The notes under the pieces were generated by a model. The model ran no database searches. It had not been told where the DNA came from and worked only from the letters and a program-made list of their open reading frames with translations. A program made the translations under genes and the position numbers. A DNA stretch of 64,000 nucleotides, taken from positions 62,001 to 126,000 of the forward strand of contig JANFAH010000038.1 in the NCBI GenBank assembly GCA_024663395.1, given 5' to 3'. Positions 56,090 through 64,000 of the stretch are shown one piece after another; the first letter of the stretch is position 1; the number at the start of each line of letters is the position of its first letter. This stretch comes from Pisolithus tinctorius. Its lineage: Eukaryota; Basidiomycota; Agaricomycetes; Boletales; Pisolithaceae.

Positions 56090-58745
56090 ATACTTGTGTG
56101 ATGTTATGCCATTGTTGGCCAGCTCCAGTCTGATGATGGCTCCCCTGGAGTTGCAAACGAGGCTTGACGAAGAATACACTCGCCTCATACAGCACTGTCA
56201 CAAGTCGACTTTCTTTTTCTTTTTCCCCTTCAGACAGTGTTGCTCCCCACTTCTCAACAAATTATGGGGTGTGCACAAGTCTATCTCGTTGACTTCCCTG
56301 CCTGCTCTCATTCTTCTGCTGCTCCCCATTATTGTCAACTCAGTCACATGCATCCCCCTATCTCCATGCCCCAATATTGTCCATCTCATTTATCTCACCT
56401 TCCTCACATACTATATCTGGGGATTGTGCACAGTGTGCCTACCTTATTTCTCATGATTGTCAACTCTGTGATGCCCACAAATCAAAATATGCGCTGGGCT
56501 TAGTCAGTGAGATGCAACTTTGTGAGGTACAGTTGAATGTGAAAACCTTGCTTGTGAATGTGTATATCAATGTTTCGCAGATGTCCACCTTCCACCACTG
56601 GATGTTACCTCACCTTACCAAGGGCACCTTCGGTCTGGAGGTGAGGGGATTTGTGGGGACTCACATGGACTGACCCCACAGCAGTTCTTTTTCCATGTTG
56701 CAATTGGTTGAGAAGGTCTCATTGATACCACTCTCAAACCTGCCTCACAACTTCCTCTGCACTCCCACCTATCCCTGTCAGCATCGAAGATATGTCAGCC
56801 AAAATTGCATCCACATCATCTTCGCAGGGGTACTCCTCGATGGAGCACGTACCCACTTTGTCATTGTAGATGAAGATGTTGTTCATGTTCACATCACTCA
56901 CTGTTTGGTAAACAACTTTTGGCTGGGATGGTACCTGCCTCTGTGACTTCCTCCACACCCCCACCTATCCCTGTCAGCATCAAAGATGTATCAGCCAAAA
57001 TTGCGTCCGCATCATCTTTGCAGGGGTACTCCTTGATGGAGCATGTACATACCTTGTCAAAGATGAAGATGTTCACATTTGCATCACCTGCTGTTTGGTA
57101 AATGACTTATGGCTCTACATCTGTTGCATCAATACTAGAATGACAGAGTTTTGGAGACAGAGTTTTGTAGATCAGTATCGATGAGAGCCCCCTGGAGTTG
57201 GAAATGAAGCCTTGCGAAGAATATGCTCACCTTGCACAAGATCATCATGAGTCATGGTCATTCATTTCCCCCATGCAGACAGCCTTGCTCCCCACTATAT
57301 GTCTGTCAACTTGCTCATGTCATCTAGAATGCCACTCAGATCTTCCCGATCGACTGCTGCAAGCCTAGCAACCTTGAACTAGCATCATTATTGATGCAGT
57401 CCACCAACTTACAGAGAGGCTTCTGGCTGTGCTGGGTGATGATGAACTTGGTGGGGAGGTGCAGGCAAATGCTTTCCACATGCAGGTATGAGCCACAACT
57501 GCTGCCTGCCACTTGTTGGAGGAGTTCCACCTCAACCATGAACTGTTTGAGTGGGTGCTGGATGAGATCAAGGTAAAGTTCAACTAATCCCCTGTTGTAC
57601 AATCTATTGGTGAACCAGCTACTCAGATGATCATTAACACCTTCCACTATGCTGGTGTATCCAGCAAAAATGTTACACTCGATGTGCCTCATCTGAAAGA
57701 AATCATCAATGTTGCCACCAATACTGAAAATATGTTTGCTTTCCATACACTTGAAATCCAATATCGCCTGGGACAGGATGCTGGCGAAGAACATGCAGCA
57801 AGAGCTCGCTTACACACTGCTTCAGACTTTAGTATGACCTTGACCCTACAGCCACAATTATCGAAGACTCCATGGTTGTCAAATTCTTCTTCACCCTCCC
57901 AGATGAGGAAATGGAGTTGAAGATCCACCTTAAGTTGTTGCAGCTCCTTCAGCTGGTGTTTGATTGTGCTAGAAGGGTCAACTGGTGAGTCACATCATTT
58001 CCCTGAGGAAGGCCCATTGATACCAATGTTAAAACAGCAGAGACAGGCTATATCCAACAATGTCTCATCAAGGCATGTGACGGTGCAGTGTACAAATTGT
58101 TGGGCAACCTCATTCAGTTGTATGTGGAGAGGTTCAATATGTTTGGGCTCAGTGGTAGGAGGTCTTCCCTCCCAGAGTCCTCCAGATCAGTCTCAATAAC
58201 AATTCCCTGGGTGTGAAGCTTGATGAAGAATAGGCTTGCCTTGTACAGGACCATTGCAAGCTGCAGTCATTCATTTTCCCTCACACAGACAGCCTTGCTC
58301 CCCCCTACAGGTATGCAAAACTTGATGAAGAGTGCGCTTGCCTCATACAGGTGTGTTGCAGTCGTTCATTTGCCCTTGCACAGATAACCTTACTCCCTAC
58401 TGCCAGTATTCAATGCTTGATTGCTTGCTTCATGTCATACAGGTGTGTTGCAGTCATTCATTTTCCCTTGTGCAGACAGCCTTACTCCCCACTACAGGTA
58501 TCCAAAGCCTGATCATTCATTTCCCCTCACACAGACAGCCTGACTCCCCAACTGCAGGTATGCAAAGCTTGACAAAGAATATGCCTGTCTTGCATGGGTC
58601 TGTCATACATTGCAGTCATTCATTTTCCCTCACACAGACAGCCTAACTCCCCACTACAGTGTGTGAAGCCTGATCATTCATTTCCCCTCATGCCAACAGC
58701 CTCACTCCTAAACTGACTTTGCAGTTGTTTGTTTTCCCTCATGCA
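56090..58745 (+). pseudogene. RPB1: Scrambled, tandemly duplicated RPB1 (RNA polymerase II largest subunit) fragments
   Basis: Pieces of the largest Pol II subunit appear on the plus strand, with frameshifts and stops. About 56,148-56,300: RLDEEYTRLIQ plus a degenerate PVN..QNA..FHID part. 56,578-56,740: HHWMLPHLTKGTFG and GLTPQQFFFH..EGLIDT. 57,190-57,360: a second EEYAHL block with NATQIFPIDCCKPSNLE. 57,380-57,590: IIDAVHQLTERLLAVLGDDE and LLEEFHLNHELFEWVLDEIK. 57,599-57,725: [20 protein letters not shown] and [19 protein letters not shown]. 57,745-57,960: [23 protein letters not shown] and [12 protein letters not shown]. 57,990-58,195: GYIQQCLIKA and LLGNLIQLY. 58,200-58,700: several tandem copies of the KLDEE..CLIQ exon. 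The order differs from the native gene, so parts were duplicated. A ~180-bp direct repeat (56,747-56,935 / 56,944-57,113) is not assigned. Confidence 0.75.
58200..58745 (+). repeat. Tandem ~100-130 bp repeat derived from one RPB1 exon
   Basis: The words GACAGCCTTACTCCCC or close variants recur at about 58,286, 58,474, 58,535, 58,638 and 58,746, with TCATTCATTTTCCCTCA before and CTTGATGAAGA(A/G) after several of them. Translated, the units resemble LDEEYA.L.QD...SFIFP..D, the segment before the PVN motif in RPB1. A gene exon has thus become a minisatellite. Confidence 0.65.
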
Positions 58746-59557
58746 GACAGCCTAACTCGTTGGACTGGAGTTAAGGCTGGAGGTCAGGGGCTAAGTCCGG
58801 AGGACCAGACTTAAGGCCAGGAGCGCGGGAACAAGACCGGTAGCGTGGGAAACCGACCGGTCTTGGGTGCGCACAGGGGGGAAGCCAGTCCGGGGTTGGA
58901 TCTACCTCCCTTGGTCTCAGCTTATGTGCTGTACCCTTATGCAAGCCAGGGAGAGGTCTGGGACAGGGACTGGGGATAGCTTAAGGCTTGGCCTTAGCTA
59001 TAGAGTAGTCTCAGGGTGTAGTACGGAGTTGAGGGTAATACTTAATTGATATTCTGACTGGGGGTGCTACGAAGTATGTACAGGGGTTAAATACATGAGG
59101 CTGGTCCAGGATAATGAACATAGAGCTGGACTTGTTAATAAGCTATTAGCAAGAAGATTAGCAAGAGAGTGGATAGCCACAGTGGCTGTGCCGAGGCTGA
59201 CAGCCAAAGTCTGGGTGACCAGCATACTGGGGTCAGACACAGGATTTGTACAGTAAGCAGAGTCAGATGAACGGGCTAGAATAAATATAGTACAAACAAA
59301 GGGAAACAGACCGGAGTTATGTCCGGGTGACCCGGACATAGACCTGGGAGGACTGGGGTGGAGCAGCGCAAGGCCGGGAGGCCGAAGTGGACCGGAGATA
59401 GGGGTAAAACACCGGATTTGAGTTATGCAGGCCGGAGTTGAGTTATCTAGGGCCGGGATTGGGTTGTCTAGGCTGGACCAGGACCAGACTTGACCAGAGA
59501 TAGGGGCTAGGGGTCTGGACTGGACTGAGTCCGAGTCCGAGAGTCATGGATATGACA
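58746..59557 (-). repeat. Chromovirus-type LTR (probable solo LTR), minus orientation
   Basis: On the minus strand the sequence starts TGTCATATCCATGAC at 59,557, close to TGTCATAGCCATGTC at 60,793, where a polypurine tract precedes the chromovirus LTR. A TATTTAA-like box lies near 59,090. The plus strand is rich in CCGGA(G/C)TTGAG-type words. The lower boundary, about 58,750-58,790, is uncertain. It appears to interrupt the TGTCACAC-type fragment at 59,565-59,741. Confidence 0.45.
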
Positions 59558-59564
59558 CTTAAGA

Positions 59565-59741
59565 ATCTTCATTGGCACTTAACTCGCTTCCTTCCTTTTT
59601 CCTTGGCATTGACAACTTGTTCTTGTGCAAGGGATGACTGCTGACATTTCTGGCTGTCCTTCTTTGCATGAGGGCTATGGTCTTCATCTCCATTCATCAG
59701 CTGCATCCATGTCCACCTCACCAAACACCTTTGGTGTGTGA
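59565..59741 (-). repeat. Diverged left-end fragment of the TGTCACAC LTR family
   Basis: The minus strand from 59,741 reads TGTCACACACCAAAGGTGTT and continues with recognisable blocks (GGACATGG, CAGATGAAGAC-like, CCTTGCACAAGAACAAGT, GAAGCGAGTTAAG) in the same order as the first ~180 bp of copies 1-3. It is clearly older than those copies. Confidence 0.7.
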
Positions 59742-60290
59742 CACTGGTAAATTTGTTGGACATTACCAGTCCCTTGTACATTTTTGGCCTCTGGTTTTCC
59801 CTTACCCAGCTCTGAAGCACACCCCCAGGCCTTACCTGGTCATTCCCAGACTTCATGTTGCCTTAACCCAGCTCTGAAGTGCAACTATGGCCCTCTGAAA
59901 CACTGGCTTCAGCTTTCAGCTGCCTCCAAAACCCCTGTGCAGCCAGTCTAATCACTCACAGACTCAGCTTTGCCCTGTCCTGGCCTGCTGAACCACCTAG
60001 ACTGGCCCCTGGCCCACTTGTTGTTGCTTCTCTGGTCTTGGGTTCCCTGAACAGTCTTCAGTCTTGACCCTTGCCCCCAAACCTGGCTTATGCCATCCTG
60101 GTCCAAACTACTGGACCTCTGGTCATTGCTGGCCTGTTTCCTGGCCCTCTGGCTCACCCTTGGCACTGCATGTGCACTCAGACTCACTCTTAGTCATGTG
60201 ACCTCACTGCATAACCCTCTGAGCATATTTCCCTATGGAACCTCAAGGGTTTGGTTCCTAAGAGGGGGATATCAAGTTCATGGAGTCCAG
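59742..60290. other. Repeat-like DNA without gene
   Basis: Short frames only. CCTAAGAGGGGGATAT at about 60,258 is a plus-strand polypurine-like motif, the inverse of the one at 60,796-60,810. A second chromovirus end in opposite orientation may once have been here. Confidence 0.35.
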
Positions 60291-60299
60291 GTTGAAGCT

Positions 60300-60793
60300 G
60301 GACCAGAGACCAAAGCAGGTGTGAGGCCAAGGGATTGGAGTCAGGGGTAAAGACAAAGGTACAGAAGGGTGGACTGTTTGGACTTAGTGACTGAGGCTAC
60401 AGTGCTATTCCCTTGCATGGGTCTCAGTCCAAGTCTGAGGCTGAGACAGGGTTATCAGAGTAAACTTTGTTGATTTCAGACTGAAGAGTACAGGCCGAGT
60501 ATCTACGAGTTTATATACTAGAGTATCTATAGTATGGAGACTGGTAATGCTGGTCTCACAAAGATTGCTAAGACGATTGGTAAGACAAGGATTAGTAACA
60601 TATGACTAAGGTAGCAGAGACTGGGACAGGGTGGACTGGGGACAAGACCAGGCAGGATTCAACTGAAGTGACAGGCACTGCAAAGCAGTGTTCACCGCAC
60701 TAGACCAACTGGAGATATAGAACTAGTGAGGCTGAGGCCAGACTGAATGAATATGCAGCCAAGTCTGGCCAGGGTTGAGACATGGCTATGACA
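60300..60793 (-). repeat. 3' LTR of the chromovirus (minus strand)
   Basis: On the minus strand a purine tract (CCTAAGAGGGGGATAC, 60,794-60,809) is followed at once by TGTCATAGCC at 60,793, the usual PPT-LTR junction. A TATATAAA box on the minus strand lies near 60,515. The far end is near 60,290 but not exactly located. Confidence 0.5.
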
Positions 60794-60914
60794 GTATCCC
60801 CCTCTTAGGGGTCAAACCCATGAGACCCCTGTGAGAGTGGTAGGCTGAGTTTGAAAAAACTGGTACTTGTGACCTGCTAAGCCCTTTGCATCTTTCATTC
60901 ACATCCTCTTCATC

Positions 60915-62007
60915 ATGTCCAACTCAAGACTGATCATTGCCACTGACAACAACAATGAGGGCTGTGCCATCATCGACTGGACCCAAGTGCCCAATGATGA
61001 AATTAGGTATGACACTGATGACAAGGAAGAAGTGATGAAGGCCAAATTGAAGGAGAGGAAAAGGCACAAGGCAGCTGAGCAAGCCCAGCAGGAGGAGCAG
61101 GCTTGGCTTGAGGCCAAGAGGGTGGCAAGAGAGCAAGCCAAGGCTGAGAGGGCTGAGAGGGAGAAGGCCAAGGCCAAGAAGGCAGTGCAGGAGGTTGAGG
61201 AGAGAAGAGTGTGTGAAGAGGAGGAGAGGTGGGAGGCTGAGTGCAAGTGCAAGGCTGAGGCCAGCAAGAGTGATGAGGCTGGCACTGGGGGCACTAGTGG
61301 TGAGGCCAGGGGTGAAGTGAAGAGGGTGGTGATGGACCCTGGGTGAGTATTTTTCCTATCACCTGCACTCTTTTTGTCTAACATCCTCTAGCTGTACCCA
61401 CTGCACTCAGGCACAGGTCATCTGCAAGTTCCTCATAGACAGCAACAAGAAATGGGTTGTGTGCATGTGCTGCAACCTGTCAAAAGGCAAGTGCTGATGG
61501 CCTGGTGATGGCAAGGATGCCAAGGCCAGTCCCAAGGCCAGGAGAGTTGACAAGGGGAAGAAGCAGAAGGCCAACAAGGAGACCCCTGAGCCTGGGCCTA
61601 GTAAGAAGAAGTCAAAGGCTGTTGCCAAGCCACTGGAGGAGTTGGACATTGATGAAGATGAGGCTGGTGGGAGCAGACTGAGGGGTCCCAGTGTGACAGT
61701 GTTCTCAGGCTTGGAAGACAAGCTCAAGCACTTGATTGATGTCATGGAGCTTATTGCAAACAACCTGGTGGGCCTCTTTGAGGCCCATGAGACCATGGCT
61801 GAGAACTCTGGTAGGATCACTGATGCACTTGAGGCAATGCTCAATGAGTCCTACAGCTTCAGGATGGCCATGTCCCCCTTGGACTTGGGCTCATCTGAGC
61901 TCAATTCCAATGAGCTGCACAAGGAGGCTGATTGGCTGAAGGCCCACAGTGAGGAGGAGGAGGAGGAGTCTGGCAGGGAGGATGAAACCATGGCCGAGGC
62001 CAAGTAG
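60915..62007 (+). CDS. Antisense accessory gene of the chromovirus, Zn2Cys6-like motif
   Basis: This gene lies between the chromodomain end (62,191) and the 3' LTR (60,793), opposite to pol. Exon 1 is 60,915-61,342: MSNSRLIIATDNNNEGCAII, then a long Glu/Lys/Ala-rich coiled coil (about 61,030-61,230). A 49-nt intron follows (61,343-61,391). Exon 2 is 61,392-62,007. Exon 2 opens with C-x2-C-x6-C-x12-C-x2-C-x6-C (CTHCTQAQVIC, then CMCCNLSKGKC; 61,393-61,494), the spacing of a Zn2Cys6 cluster. A TGA follows directly (61,495-61,497), where Arg would fit and the frame continues. Downstream are a Lys/Pro-rich linker, a helical block (VFSGLEDKLKHLIDVMELIA) and an acidic tail. The same position and orientation as the gene at 26,761-28,185 suggests a shared role for the two elements. 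Confidence 0.6.
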
Positions 62008-62190
62008 TTCCATAGCATACAGTCTTGTAGTTTTTTCCTCTGTGAATGTCATGTGTGGTGTCTGGTCTCAGTCTTCTATAGTACAGTAAGAGAAAACAAG
62101 AAAGAGAAAACAAAGTAAGTAAGATATCAAAGGAACACTAGATACCAATAGGAAACAGAAACAGAAACTGAGGCCAGTTGAGACTGGTCC

Positions 62191-63904
62191 TCATTGGTAT
62201 GGCCCGGGTTTACCAGGGTAGTGGGAATGAAACTCTTGTACGAGTTTGGACACATTGTCTAGCTCAGTGGCAAGTACCCAAGTAGTTTCTTTGTTGGTCC
62301 CCTCATAGCCAGTCCAACAGACTAAGTATTGAAGCCAACACCAGCAATGCTGGTCAACTTTGGAGTTGAGGATTTCAGCCACCTTGAACTCTAGTTCACC
62401 ATTGACTTTGACTGGTGGGGGTGGTGGTTGAGTCCAGTTTGGGATGGTGTTAGGGATGGCTGGCTTGAGTTGGGAAATGTGGAAGACTGGATGTACCATG
62501 CACATTGAGTCCAGCAGGTGCAGTGTGAATGAGTGGGTACCAGCCTGGGCTATGACTGGGTACAGTCCAAGGTTCCTCTCCAAGAGCTTCTTTGAAGGCT
62601 GAGTTGACCAGAAGTATTTGGCTTTGACATATACTTGGTCACCAACCTTGAAGTCTGGAGCCAGCATGCATTTGGCATTGGCCAGGCCTTGGTATCATTG
62701 TTGAGCAAGAGTCATCTCCTCACATCGGTATTGGTGCAGTGAATCCAGGTCGACTGCATAGTCACAAGCCTGAGTGGAGGTAAGGTCATGCTCTGGGTAC
62801 ACTGAGATACTAGGATGGTATCCCTTATTAGCAAAGAATGGTGAGACACCAGTAGTAGCACTAGGGGCATTGTTGTAAGTGAACTCAGCCAGAGGTAGTA
62901 GTTCAGCCCAATTGTCCTGCTGGTAGTTGCAGTATACTCGGAGGTATTGTTCTAGAGTTTGGTTGGTCCTTTCAGTCTGGCCATCACCTTTGGGGTGGTA
63001 GCTCGAGGTGAAATGTAAGCACATATCTAAGGCCTTACTGAGTGACCAGAAGAAGTGAGACACGAACTCCAAGCCTCGGTCTGAGGTTACATGGGCCAGC
63101 ACTCTGTGCTTTGAAAAGACATGGAGTAGGAACAGCTTGGTGAGTTCTGGGGCTGTGATGGTGTCATGGGTGGGGATGAATATGGCCTGCTTGGAAAGCC
63201 AGTCAACTACAGCAAGGATGGCCATGAAGCCAGATGAGGCTGGAAGTTGCTCAATGAAATCCATAGAGATGGAGTTCCATGGTTTCTCCAGTACTGGGAG
63301 TTGTTTAAGGAGGCCATAAGGCTGATGGTGGGGAACCTTAGCCCAAGCACAGGCTGTGCAAGACCAGACATAGTCTTTGACAAATGTCCTGATGCCAGGC
63401 CAGGAATATTCATGCCATATGAGTTCTAGTGTGTGGTTCTGGCTGAAGTGGCCAGACAGAGGGTGGTCATGCTTAAGACCCAAGACCCTAATGCAAAGGT
63501 CATTTGAGTCTGGTACATAGATCCTTCCATAAAGCCAAAGGAAACTGGTGTCATCTACTGACCACTGGGGATCAGACATGTCAGACAGGCAGATTTGTGA
63601 GACTGGGTCATCTGGTAGTGTGGTCAGGATATCATTGTGTAATTTCTCAACATCCATCAAGGCAACTGCTGATAGGACCAGGTACTCAAGGTATGTGGCA
63701 TGAAGGGAGACTGCTAGCTGCTCCTGGGTGAAGACCGGTCTCAGATTTTGCGGGTTCACTCAGGCATAGCCACTATCTCCCTCTTTGGGGTAGACATCCC
63801 ATCATCTAGTTAGGGCATCAGGCTTAGCCCTGAGCTTACTGGGCCTGAATCTAATGATCATATTGAACTGAGACAGGAATTCAGACCAGTGAGCTTGGTG
63901 GTGG
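62191..63904 (-). mobile_element. Ty3/Gypsy chromovirus pol 3' part (RNase H end, integrase, chromodomain)
   Basis: Minus strand. The end of RNase H is at 63,904-63,763 ([20 protein letters not shown]). Then come the H2C2 region (HDHPLSGHFSQNHTLELI, CTACAWAK), the integrase triad in SMDFIEQLPASSGFMA (D), VTSDRGLEFVSHFF (D) and GQTERTNQTLEQYLR (E), and the GPY-like and chromodomain part (62,667-62,191; YLVCWTGYEGTNKETTWVLA). Chromodomains steer integration to methylated-histone chromatin. TGA codons at 63,802-63,804, 63,760-63,762 and 62,695-62,697 break one frame. Each sits where Arg is expected. The protease, RT and 5' LTR lie beyond an insertion at 63,905 or outside the window. Confidence 0.85.
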
Positions 63905-64000
63905 TGTCACACACCAAAGGTGTTGTGGACATGGTTACAGCTGACTCTGCCTAACTCATTGATGAGTTGCATGTAATGCCCATGCATGCAGATGAAGACT
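63905..64000 (+). mobile_element. 1.85-kb LTR-like element, copy 4, cut by the window edge
   Basis: TGTCACACACCAAAGGTGTT and the following bases match copies 1-3. It interrupts the chromovirus RNase H frame. The palindrome at 63,953-63,968 reads AACTCATTGATGAGTT, keeping symmetry although both CpGs have become CA/TG. Only 96 bp are visible. Confidence 0.8.

Overview
The window looks like a transposon-dominated stretch of an Agaricomycete (mushroom-forming basidiomycete) genome. The signs are short introns of about 50 nt with GT..AG ends in every readable gene, a KDZ (Kyakuja-Dileera-Zisupton) transposase, Ty3/Gypsy elements with chromodomain or non-chromodomain integrases, a transposon-associated XPG/GEN1-like nuclease and many minisatellites. 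I saw no rRNA gene, no CRISPR array and no convincing functional tRNA.

Only about 2.45-8.27 kb looks like ordinary host sequence. It holds a multi-exon gene whose C-terminus resembles an XPF-like domain of the ZIP2/SHOC1 kind (tentative), and then a cohesin-loader (MAU2/SCC4-like) gene. The second gene is frameshifted near 8178 and breaks off at about 8272 in repeat DNA. From 8.3 to 21.7 kb there are tandem repeats (about 65 bp at 9.3-10.4 kb, about 209 bp at 18.1-18.85 kb, 43 bp at 20.4-20.9 kb, 21 bp at 21.3-21.65 kb), a 1.1-kb foldback element (12,513-13,624) and a decayed minus-strand gene of an unrecognised family (copy A).

From 21.9 to 40.3 kb a second member of that family (copy B, minus strand) is split in two by a 14.7-kb Ty3/Gypsy element (23,146-37,891, coding on minus). 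The Gypsy element in turn carries two insertions of a 1.85-kb TG..CA sequence, one in its 3' LTR and one in gag. I read that sequence as a solo LTR. It recurs at 46,066-47,907 and at the right edge, and its U3 part carries a 159-aa ORF that is intact in two of three copies. Between pol and the 3' LTR of the Gypsy element lies a plus-strand (antisense) gene with a Zn2Cys6-like cysteine motif. A chromovirus at 60.3-63.9 kb has the same arrangement.

From 40.4 to 45.5 kb a head-to-head inverted repeat separates copy B from an unrecognised plus-strand gene. Then come a near-complete KDZ transposase (47.9-50.85 kb), a truncated Copia element (50.9-52.9 kb, minus), a GEN1/XPG-I-like nuclease that has lost catalytic aspartates (54.4-56.0 kb), and a scrambled, tandemly duplicated set of RNA polymerase II largest-subunit (RPB1) fragments (56.1-58.7 kb). 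The right end holds chromovirus LTRs, the second antisense zinc-cluster gene, and chromodomain/integrase/RNase H pieces.

Most elements carry in-frame TGA codons where arginine is expected, and C/T or G/A differences between copies. This fits decay by deamination of methylated CpG (RIP-like or simple 5mC loss).
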